Below are positions 53,446-64,000 of a stretch of 64,000 bases of DNA, piece after piece (position 1 is the first letter of the stretch; each line of letters begins with the position of its first letter). The translations under genes were made by a program, and so were the position numbers. Under the pieces are notes generated by a model that worked only from the letters and a program-made list of their open reading frames with translations, had not been told where the DNA came from and made no database searches. The stretch comes from Strix aluco. Taxonomy: Eukaryota; Chordata; Aves; Strigiformes; Strigidae. The stretch is taken from contig NC_133937.1 in NCBI RefSeq assembly GCF_031877795.1, positions 19,619,501-19,683,500 of the forward strand, given 5' to 3'.

Positions 53446-55793
53446 TTAACCATAAAAGCAGTCAGTACTGACTCTGGTTGTTCCTAGAGTATAGTGTTGC
53501 CAGACAGATACCTTGACAGAGAGATATAATAGAGGAGTGGGGGACTTCTAAAAGGTCTCATTTTCATTGTTGTTTGCATTGGATCTCCATTTCTGATGTG
53601 CAGATTTGCATAGGCACAATAGACACAGATTTGAAACTGCTCCTAACTTGGCTGCCAAGTAAGAGGTTTGGGAATTGAAGAACTCTGACCTAAAGCATGG
53701 GTACTCCAGAACACCCACTGTTGTTGGGTCAGCAATAGTAGAATCCTGTATTTGAACACCTGAAAGCAAAGTATGGATGATGTGATCAGCTCTGATCCAA
53801 ATAATCTAGCAAACCATCCACCCTCAGGTAAACAAATCAAAACCAATAAATGAAAGCCATCTCTCTGCCATGAAGGCAAGTGTTTCCAATGGCCTATGAA
53901 ATAAGTTGTTTCTGGTGGTTTTGATTTATACAGAGAAATATAAATATGACATACAATTAAACCATAAATCTGACTTCATTGATGTAAAACTGCCTTAATT
54001 AACTCTAGGCATCTCATTGTGAGGTTGCAGCGCTCACCTAGACAATAAAGGGCTGGGCAGTTTCTATCTGTGAATGCTGTTTATCCTGAGGCATTTGTTT
54101 CCTAAAGGTTTGCTACCTGGCAGAAATGATAGTTTGCCATCTGTATTCTCCTCCAAGTACCTCTAACCTGGATGGCCAGCAAAGTTCCCTGATCACTGAG
54201 ACTCCTTTGCAGCAAAGACATATGCTCATGGTTCAGTTGATTGGGAAGGATCAGTCCTGGCCAAGAGTTGTACGGTTCCTCTTTATTTAGTTTACTTATG
54301 TGAAGTCTCTGATATGCTAAGTGAGGATTGTAATTTCTTCTCCCTTTTTGCTATAGGAAGCTCTGTTTGGCAAGGACCCTTTGTGGAGGATATGGGGACT
54401 AGAAGCTGGAGTATCTGGTTCTTGTTGCACAGTTAAAGTCACCAGAGTAAGCAGCACACCAGCACCCAGCTTCTGCTTTACAGCTTTGTACTGTCCTACA
54501 ATCCTACCAGTGAGCCTTCATGTGCCAGTGCCAGTCTCTGTAGATGGAGAACCCCCAAAGCTGTTTTTCTCCTGCATTGTCTGTCATCAGATGGCAAGGA
54601 CCACACAGATTTACCTTCAGGCCAGACAGGCAGAGTCACCACCAGCAGTCTGGGAGTGCTGAAGCTTTATTCAAATAATGTTGATACTAGGTAATTTGGA
54701 TGAACAGATCTATATGTAGGCAGAGGGCCAAAAGTTCACAGACGGGCTGCAAGTGAAGTGAAATTTTTCACAGAAGCCATTTGACAGTCATACCTAAATA
54801 AACTAGGGACACTTTTGTCCTGGGCATTTTCTGGGCTCCTTTTTCAACTGTCCATATTGTGCAAGAGAGAGCAGGTGTGGGGAGCTGCTGCGAAGGAAAG
54901 GGAAGAGAAGAAGGTGCACACGGGAAGCGTGGGTGGGCAGAAGCAAGAGGTGCTATGGGCAGAGGTTAATCCTGTTTGCACAGCCCCCAGGCACGTTGGG
55001 TTTCCTGGTCCCTCCCCTGCTTTATTTCTCTTTTAAAGCATGGAATTTTCAGCTATAATCCTTTCTAAACCGCAGCATTTTTCAGGCGCTCTGTGTAAGT
55101 GAAACCATAATCTCTGGTAAAACAGACCGCTTAAGCTGCTGTAGCATTAGGCCAATCTGATCCAGCCCCTGGATTTCCGCTCTGCCCAACCACCACAGGG
55201 AGGATTTCAGCCTGAAAGACTGCCTAAAGCCCTTGCAATGGGAACAACAGTGCTAGGCCTTGCCTTGCAAAGCTGAGAAGGGTTAAGGGACCAGGAGCTA
55301 TTTGTCCCAGTGTTGTGAGGCTGTTAAAGCCCCTGTCAGACTCACAGCGGAGATGAGCCCAGCCCTCTCTTGAACACATCAAGGCTTATGAAGAAAAATT
55401 CCTCGCACCTTCCAGAGGCAGCACCACTTACTCAGTACAGGGGGATAAAGAAGTCAACAGTAACATGGCAAAGAGACTGGGACACAATAACACTAAACAC
55501 TCTCTCTCTAAGAGCAGTGGAGAGGAGGCGAGCAGAAGGTCAGACAGCGAATGATTGCACAACCAAAACTCAGACTTTTATGTGTCTATTTATCTATCTG
55601 TCTATCTTTCCCTCTACGCTCTGCAACTGCACAGACATAACTTATATCCCATGTATCTTTACTGGTGGATGGTATTTACCAGTTTTTACTCCTTTGTTGT
55701 CTAACTCTCCCCTGACTGAAAGCACCTGAATTCTGTCTCCGATATAACTCCTGCCACTGCTATGCTGGAATAATTGCCCCAGCAGTGAATTAT

Positions 55794-55911
55794 AGTTCCA
55801 AAGTGTGTCAGTGTAGACGAGATCAATTGATTGATCTATCTATCCCCCTGTGAATGGCACAGTCCCATTTTTCATTTTAACCACCTCAAACTTCAGCTGC
55901 ACCTTTTTTGT
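55794..55911 (-). repeat. Inverted-repeat arm B in PAX2 intron
   Basis: Reverse-complement partner of arm A; the 23-nt identical block is at 55874-55896. The two arms are separated by 2.35 kb without a visible transposase frame, so they are either two copies of one small repeat in opposite orientation or ends of a decayed element. Confidence 0.85.
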
Positions 55912-57049
55912 TTTCACTTCTGATTTTCTCCATTCTGTCTTTTGTATTTGTGATGGCGAACTTGCCCCTTCCTATCCTAAATCCTGCTAGTGCCAGCAAG
56001 CTGTGAAGCAGTGCCGTACTGGCTTGGCTGTGTCTTCAGGGGTGTCTCTCAGTAAGGCTGCATCAGGGAACCCCAAGGTATCTGTCAGTGTCTATTCCTA
56101 AGGCTGGAATACCAACCTGTAATTGAATGGGGGGTGGAATAAGTCTGCAACCCCTTTCCAAAGCAGCAGAAATCTATTCATGTCCCAGGGTCCTTTCTTC
56201 TTCTAAATGGCAAACGATATCCTTGTTTATAAGCAACGAAAAAATACCACCCAATGTCATGGTTGGGGAAATCTGAAGGGGTCATCAGGGTGGGCATATA
56301 GCTGGAAACATAGCAGAGGACTGCATATTTTGTGCATCTTCTACTCCTCTCTTTCTGACGGTACTTGCTGAGTTATGGCTGTTTTTATTCTTTTCTAACC
56401 CTCTCCTCTGTTATTCTGGCGGAGAGCTAGAACTGGTGATCTCTGGCCTAAATTCCCCCTGCGAATGAAGGGATTTTGGCCAGACAGGGTGAGAGGAAGA
56501 TTCACAGCTTTGGGTTCCTACAGAGACTCGTCTCAGCTTTTATCGTGCTCTCTGCTGCTGAAGGGAAGGAAAGCAGGGGGGTTTGCAGGACTAGATAAGC
56601 TGCTTGTTTTTCATTGCTGGCTTCCTGGAGGATAAGCTACCTGCATCGAGTGCTCCTTTTCTTTTCAGTAAACAAAGAATATCAAGATGGCACATCCCTG
56701 CATAAGGGATGGCTTGTACACACCCACTTAACAACACTGCTCACCATCTTGACAATGTTTAGCGTTCTTCATCTTTTCCTGGGATATCTATCAAATATGA
56801 CCCCAGTGCCTCACTCTGTAGAACACATATCCTTGCAGAATCCCTTAGGATCGCTGTTTTATCTGTGAGGAACTGAACCCACAGAAATGTACCCAAGTTC
56901 ATGGAGGAACTCTGTGCCAAAGCTGAATCTTAGGTGTTTTGAATCCTATGCTTGTACCCACCATTGAAACATCTTTTTCCATATTTGTGTTCTCCATTCC
57001 TTAGAAAAGTTTCATTGTGGCAAACAGAATGGGACTGGGTCCTCAGCAC

Positions 57050-57122
57050 TCATACACTGGTGAGTTTACACTACAGCCAGTGGAGTCACATCACTTTACC
57101 CATGTGAGAATCTTGCCTCAGA
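57050..57122. repeat. Old sauropsid repeat fragment, unclassified
   Basis: GTTTACACTACAGCCAGTGG, AGTCACATCACTTTACCCAT and GTGAGAATCTTGCCTCAG resemble the same type of worn repeat (tttacacc..cagtggagtcact..gtgagaatc). Confidence 0.4.
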
Positions 57123-60100
57123 TTCTAGAAGTCATGCAAAAGACCATACTGGACTGATATGTATGTGTCGCTTTTGCTTTCTGTCATGTCAGAAGAACTA
57201 CTTTCTCTTTTATTTCTTAGTTTTCTAGCTTTTCTTTTGCAAGAGCATTGCGCAAGTTGCACTGAAAATAAAGAACATCCTATTTTTTTCCCTTCTCTGT
57301 GATCATAACAGACTTTTGCTGGAGCAACTGAAAAGTGCAAAGACTATTCTGCTTCTTGTACTTTTCTTGTTTTCCTTTTGTATTCCTGCTGACTGGAGAA
57401 TGAGCCTTGCATGTTCAGGTTTATTTTCTGCTCTGCACAGATCTGTCCATGTTCTTAGCCCAATACTCGTGGGTTGCTGAAATACATGTTTAAAGAAACA
57501 ACCTTGGATTGTTTTTCCCTGAGAGTCAAAACTGTTTTAACATCACTGATGTCAAGTTTTGAAATCTATTTGCCCCATTTTTTTATAAAACTGAATTTTA
57601 TAAATTTAGATTTTGTGTCTGATTTATTTAACTGCTGCTCTCCAAGTAAACTGACCTGCTAACTCTCTATGCTACTTTGGAGAGAAAAAGTTTTATAGTC
57701 TTTGTATAGAATAAAACATGGAGCTTCCAGTAGACCTGTGATCTGGTCTAGTTGAGTACTGTTAGTGTTAATCACTTGAGAACTCCACTGAAGTCAACTT
57801 CATGTGGCTCTAAGTACATTTGTTTGCAGATGGAACTGATGAAGGAAGATGTGCTTTAAAGTCTTAGGGTGCAGGGGGAAGTGTGCAACTTGTGCACTTG
57901 GCAGAAAAGTTCAGTGGAGTTCATACTGTTGTCCCCTTTCTTGAGTCCCAGCCCCAGAATCAGGTTGGGCAATTACTTCTGCCTTAAAGTGTAGCATATA
58001 CTTATTCCTTGATGGGTTGGGACTTGAAAGTTACTTCTTAAAGATGCCAGGAAATGTAATTAGAACATGTTAGTTTTTCAGACAGTCTTCATTATAGGTA
58101 TCTCCAAGGTTTCTTCACAATGATATTCTACTGATCATAAGATAGGATAGATATTCCTGGGTAGCCCACGGCAATACTAAATCTACAAAGAAGGGCCAAA
58201 GATTGCCCTAAGGTCTCCATTTCTCTGAAAGACCGCAGTGGGCAATTTCAATTGTACAAGCAGCTGGCCTGGTTAAATCCGGTACAGCAGATGGAGATCA
58301 AAAGTTATTAACACCTGCTGACAGGTGTTGCTTAACTCAGATATAAAGCACAGTCTTTGCTGTCAGTGGGAAAATACCTACATCACAAAAATGTTCATCG
58401 TAGCCATACTTATTGGATTCTTCATTTAACCTCAAAAGAAAAGGCAAAAACTGAATTGTTGGGAAGACAATATAATTATTTTCTCTAAAATAGTCCCTTT
58501 GTGTCCGGCAGCAGAGTGTGTGGCAGCCTGCAATGCTGTCCCCTTGCTGAGGGCTGAGGAAAATTGGACTGGGAATGCCAATTTACTGCTATGGTCATTA
58601 CATGACGTTATTGTCATTCACTGCTATTGTTCATTTAAATGCTAATTTAAGGAAGCCAAAGACGTTATTTCTTTCGGGCCATCCATTTCTGGGTTCCTCA
58701 CTTCAATATGCCTTTCAAGCCCACAAGCCACCTTCTTCAGCATCATATTGTGAGTGAAACTTACATCGGATACATGGAAATAGTTTATGTAATTCCTTTC
58801 CTCCCCACTATTCCTGTCTGTTCCAGGGATCATTCATCTGACCATCTATCACCCTCAGCCATTTGATCCTGGAGAAGAGTAGTAACACCTTTTGCCTTTC
58901 CAAATTCCTTGATGAGATAAGATATTATCTCTTCTCATGGATGGGAAACAGCTGATGAAATTTGGAGGTCCTATGGACTTCTACTTTTGCTGATTCCTCA
59001 TCTTAAACAGAAGAGAGGCTTCCTCACAAAAAATATGTCCTTCATTTTGGTGAGGCAGAGTAGTAAGAGTCTTGTAGCAGCCATATGAATTATTATCATA
59101 TTCCATTTTCAGAGCATTGGAACATTCAGAGACGTGCCAAGCAGGCTGCTTGTCTGCTGGTGGCTGCAGCCATGATGCTGTGCCGCAGAGTGTGGGTCTG
59201 CATCTGTAGGATTTGCTGTCACCAAAGCCAATTTGGGGCCCCTAGCAGTTTGTTAAGAAGTTTTCTTAAGTCAGCTCACTAAAGCCCTGACCAGGGCCAT
59301 TGCTTATTGGTGTCAGAGACTAAAGTAGATTGGAGTAAGACAGGAAATTTTCACCATTCCAAACAAGGAAAAGGGGAAGGAAATGCTCCCCCTCTCAGTG
59401 TAATGATATAAGTACAACTGAATGTAATGGTCAGTTTTAATCATGATTTAATACAGCAAGCTGGATCAACTTGTTTTACATTTGCACTATGAGGCTGTTT
59501 TCTAAAAGGTTGGATTTTATGGGTGGTAACAAATATTTTGTCAAATACAAAATTTACACTAAACGTGGTTATTTCAATTTTTGCTAAGTAGATGAACTGC
59601 ATCTGTGCACATTTATTTAAGCAATTATGTTGTTTAATATAATTTGTCTTTACATATTATTATATGAGAAAATAGTGAATGATGAGTCCATATTATTATT
59701 TTATTAGATTATTAACTTTTAACTTGTGATCTGTGTCAAGTTATATTTGGATGGAAATTAGAATTAAATTAAAAACAGTATTTGTAATTATTCATGCTAA
59801 TTAAATAAAATGACCACAAGTTCCCTGACTTCCTAAATATACTAGAACAGAAGAAGCAAGCTTTTCTAAGCAGGTTTTGCAGTAAAACTGACTTATTACA
59901 TGAAGAAAAGGGTATATAAAAGGAGGAATTTGAACTGATTTCAGAACCTGATTTTAGAACTAATAGATCTCATCCTTTCACACCAAGCTTAATTCACTCA
60001 CTGACAGAGGAAAATAAATGTTCCTTGTTTTTCAAATCCTAGTTTGTTTCTTAGTTTTGAATGATCTGGTTATTGAACTGAACAAAATTCTCTTCAGTTC

Positions 60101-62724
60101 ACTCACTAAGCTGAAACGAAGGAAATAATATCTTTTCACCTTGCAGGAGGCTAAAGTTCTCAAAAGATTGTTTATCACTTCAGAAAAATTTTGGATACGG
60201 ATGTCTAGTCAGTGATTTCTCCGTGCTTAGCATCACAACTTTCTTGAAAACTTTCATAGAAATCAGATGCTGTTTAAGTACTATTTTTGTATGTTTTTCA
60301 GACATAGCAAGTAGCTTTTAAGTCAGTAATTCTAAATAATTTTTTTGCATACATTTGTGTATGAATTAAAAAAAGTTAATGTAAACTGAAAAAAAATCAA
60401 GCCCTGTGCCAGAGAGGGGAGTTCTGGAGGAAAGCGAGATCAATGGAGTTTGTGATTTTTGGTGCCTTTGTTTGACACATCGTGGGTTGTCAGAATTTCT
60501 CACCCTGGATGATACTTGTCTCTTTAGGGAAAAACTTATTTCCCAGAGAGAAGGAAACATTTTTTATACAGGACATGGGAGCTATTTTGGCGGGTGGTGA
60601 TGACTTTAGAAGTTCCCCACTCCTATTAATAGGTGCTAACCATAGCACAGAAGCATTCAGAAACCTCCTCACAGGAAGAGAAGGGGACACATACTCCATT
60701 TCAGTCAATGGTAGAAGTTCCTGAAGTGCTTTTTTTGTCCCATTTTTCTTTTACTTCTCTTTGTAGATGTCACGGATTGTAGTGAGCTGGCAAACAAGGT
60801 CTATTTAGTTAAAACTGCCAGTTTCAATTAAGGGAAGTTTTTCTTTACCTTTGCTGTAATTTTACTATCCATCTAGTAAGTAAATCCTCCCCTTTAGTAG
60901 TCTGTTAAGAAGCAAGTTTCAAGTCATGCACGAAAAGTCTGTTGTGTTTTATTTCTCATAGTGCTGTCTCTCTGTTGGGTAACTTCTGGGCTAGATAATT
61001 GAGTCAGAAAGGGCTCTGCTCCCAAACTATTAATCTAAGTCCCCAGAACTTAGAACCTGGTTTGAAGACACCTCACTTCTTTCATGCATGCTTATTCCAA
61101 AAGATGTGACTTCTGATGGTGCTTAAAGAAGGATCTCTGTTCTCAAAGGATTCAAGGCTTTTGTGAATAACCTTGTGCTTTTAAAGTATTCCTGTTGCTA
61201 GTGCCAAAATCTTGAGGTTCTCCTCTGCTCACCTCCCAGGTGTTAGCTACTGAGTACATTCCAAACTCAGAGATCCTTGGAAACTATTGAATAAAAGAAA
61301 GCTATTGAGGTGTTCTGTGTTTACTTAGCCCTGTACAGATTTATACTCATCTGCCTAGGCTGTTTGCCTTCAATAGAACTAATCAAAGTAGAACATCTCT
61401 GAACAACAGAGTTCTTGTCTTGGTGTTCAACTGCATGTACTCACCTTATCTTGGTATGTTCAAGTTTGGATCTTTGCTTCTAGGAAATCTGATTGGTGTC
61501 CAAAGATACTGTCCAAGAAACTGTCAGGATCTGTGCCAATCTAGCTATGATGACCATGCAACATCAAGGTGAGATGTAGCTGGTCCACTGGCTGTGTGTG
61601 AAGGAAGAGGTAAGGTGGTGTTCTCAGACAGCTCTTAAAAAGTTTTCTCTCTCTGACACTTCACAAGGAAGTTGAAAATTTCTACATTGTCTGTTCTATA
61701 TGAAGGACAGTGGGAGCGTGTTTCCTAGCCTAGTGCCCAGCTAGCCCTTAAGTGTCAGCTCATTCACGGAAATTCTGTGCAGATACTTAATGGGGAGAAA
61801 TAAGGGTGACCTGTCTGCTCCATAGTAAACAAATGTTTTTGTTTACTTGCTTTAAGAGATGCAAGTAATAAATGGACCATCTGAGGTGTGTTAAATAGAA
61901 TAATTGTCTGAAAGGGAATGTTTGATATTGGCAGTACTAGGCAAGGCTGTGCTGTATGTAACTGTGGTGCTAAGCTGTGTCTTTTGAATAGATGCCCAGG
62001 ACTTTGGGAAAGGCCTTCCTGCACACTGGGGAGGTGTCTGCCTGTTTTGCAGCATTTCTACCTCTTCAATTATAGGAAGCTCACAGACAGATAAAGGAAC
62101 TTCAGCAGCATCTGTGCTTAACTATCTCACTACATTCCAAGATTTCAGGTAGTTACATATTGTTGAGGTTTTGCTGGATTTTGGAAGGGTGTATTCTCAG
62201 AATAGTGTGAACTGAGAGAGCTTGCTGAGGAAAGCTAGTCATGAGCCAGAGAGAGGAGAAGAACTTTCTCGGAAGTCTTCAGAAAGGGCAAGAATTCAGT
62301 GCCAGACAGCTTTGATTTGGAAAGAGCTAGTGATACTTTTTTCTGTCTGGGAAGACTGAGCTGGGGAGACTTTCTTGTAGAAAGCTAAATCACATCCTGA
62401 AGTGACTGCACACAGAGTTTGTACCCTGCATGGGTGGATTTGTTTCACATTTTTTCCAGATATCACTTGGGTTTACAGACTGCCCTGGGACAACAGCAAA
62501 GAGGAATTTCAAAGATGACACTATAGCAGCAGAACAGGCAGCCAGCAATTCAGTACTCGCTGTTACTCCAATATCCCTTCTTGGGAGAAGAATCTTGGTG
62601 ATACCAAAGAAATCTGCATGCTCCCAGCCTCTTCCTTAATTTCCTGGCTGGGGTAGATCAGGAGGCAGCACTGAGTTCCTCACTCTCTGGTCCTTCCTGA
62701 AAGCATTGCCCAGCCCCATAGCAA

Positions 62725-62770
62725 ACATATAATGAATCATTCATCTTTAATAGATTATGCAAATTGAGGA
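62725..62770. promoter_or_regulatory. Octamer plus ATGAATCATTCAT palindrome in PAX2 intron
   Basis: ATGAATCATTCAT (near 62732-62744) is a near-perfect inverted repeat, and ATGCAAAT (62757-62764) is a POU octamer. The flanking bases are repeat-free. Possible intronic regulatory element. Confidence 0.3.
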
Positions 62771-64000
62771 CATCAGATCAATGAAGATCAATAACTGCAA
62801 CCATTTAATTGCCAGCAAAAACATTTTAAGAATGAGCATTATCTGAAGTCCTTTCTTGGGTAATGGCACCATTAATCCAAACATTGGATCCTGGCCTAAG
62901 TGTAGAGGAAAAATTCTCCGCCCCTCTTTCCCTGCTGCCTTTCAGGGTGTTGAGGGGTTTTTTTTCCCTTTTCATTTCCAGTTTCTGAGTTTCCCCATCA
63001 TTACCACCAGTGAACAGCTCCCAACGCTAATAGTTCTGCTTTTGTTACTCTGTGCTGATTGAAATGTCGCATACAGATTGAGATGTTAGTGCTAAGTTGC
63101 CACCTGGGAGTGTCAAGCTGGGTCTGAAATGAACTTTTCTCACTCTTGGATCCAGATGGATCAGATGGGGACGTTCTCGAACTGAGCTGGGAGTGTTGCA
63201 GGGAACAGAGTGGGGATGGCACAGGATGGGGGGGACATGAAGAAGGTTTTCTGCCTCAGCCCACAGCCTCTTTTGTGAGGCCAAATCTGTCTCCTGCTGT
63301 CCCCTTGTGAGAGTCATGTCCAAAGCTTGTGCAACGTCTCCAGTCTTTGGGAATTCTGCTCACATATTAACAGGCTGGAATGCATCCTCTTCACTTAGAC
63401 AGAAGTACTAAAAAGAATTATTTTTATGGCACCTTTGAATCTTAAACTCTGATTTTAGGCACCTCACCTTTACATCCAGCTATGGGGATCTGCCTTCCTT
63501 GAAGGAAGGACAGTACTGGTGTCCTACTGGCTTTGCCCCCCAAAGACAGGAAAGTATTTCCTGTAAGAAAGGTAGATCTGCTAAATGGTAGATGGATACC
63601 AGCTGAGTTTTGTCTTGCTTATGCAAATACAGAGAAAGGTGGAATAATTTTGCCACAGCTGAACCATTTTTTTCTGTTGACTAAGAAACTGCATGGCTAC
63701 AAGGATCCTAGATCAACCCTGATAGCAGTAAAAATGCCTCCATGAAAAAAGTCTGGGGATGTCATGCTTTTTAGACACTCCCTAAATATGCAGTTCGCCT
63801 CCTCACGGTTTTTTGCAGACCTCACACTGGATGTCTTTTGTATTTGGGGTAACTGTTACTAATCCTGCCCAGTCCCAAAGTTCCTGGTAGCCAAAAGTTG
63901 CATGCAACAATATGCCTTTGCTCAGTGTTTGCAGGACAAACAACTGCCTGCTTCAGCCATGAACTGCTTTGACTTCAGAGGCTATTAGCTGGGGCTTCTG

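Larger units (their letters stand above)
52719..64000 (-). other. PAX2: PAX2 intron, 5' end beyond window
   Basis: At least 11.3 kb without a recognisable PAX2 exon. I looked on the minus strand for the usual preceding segment (LPALTPGLDEVK and TQTYPVVTG) and for the partial homeodomain and did not find them, so they lie to the right of base 64000. The interval contains a pair of inverted repeats (53325-53445 and 55794-55911), short GATA-type tetranucleotide runs, an old repeat near 57050-57120, an AT-rich block at 59400-59830 and a POU-octamer island near 62725-62770. Confidence 0.75.

Overview
This window is vertebrate nuclear DNA, most likely from a bird. The evidence is a long but damaged chicken-repeat-1 (CR1) LINE ending in the bird-type octamer tail (ATTCTGTG repeated), several worn sauropsid/amniote repeats, an otherwise low repeat load, and spliced exons of a vertebrate developmental gene. 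The species cannot be named from the sequence alone.

The only gene I can support is the 3' half of PAX2, a paired-box transcription factor of kidney, eye, ear and midbrain-hindbrain. It lies on the minus strand, so the transcript runs from high to low coordinates. Four coding exons are visible: 52509-52718, 48678-48779, 42633-42719 and the terminal exon (canonical coding part 41232-41308). All internal junctions are phase 1, so each internal exon is a symmetric, skippable cassette. The exons for the paired domain, octapeptide and partial homeodomain, and the usual exon before the RDMAST exon, are not found up to base 64000. They must lie to the right of the window.

Two things about this PAX2 stand out. 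First, exon 52509-52718 adds 70 codons that I do not recall in canonical human PAX2 or PAX5 but that resemble the PAX8 exon containing the SPFAIKQE stretch, including a sumoylation-type IKQE. Second, the terminal exon has an internal splice acceptor 19 nt in, embedded in the tyrosine codons of the canonical frame. Using it gives a shifted frame ending in LHIVPV, matching a known alternative mammalian PAX2 C-terminus, so the exon looks dual-coding.

Layout. 1-15270 is non-coding, with ancient repeat fragments and a few enhancer-like islands. 15270-17308 is the CR1 LINE with a broken reverse transcriptase. 17309-40264 is a gene-free flank downstream of PAX2 with old repeats and candidate regulatory islands (tandem POU octamers near 29911, a PBX/PREP decamer at 30799). 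40265-41231 is the probable PAX2 3' UTR. 41232-52718 holds the four exons and three introns. 52719-64000 is intron, carrying a pair of about 120-nt inverted repeats. The last intron holds a 107-nt imperfect hairpin. I saw no tRNA, rRNA, CRISPR or second protein gene.
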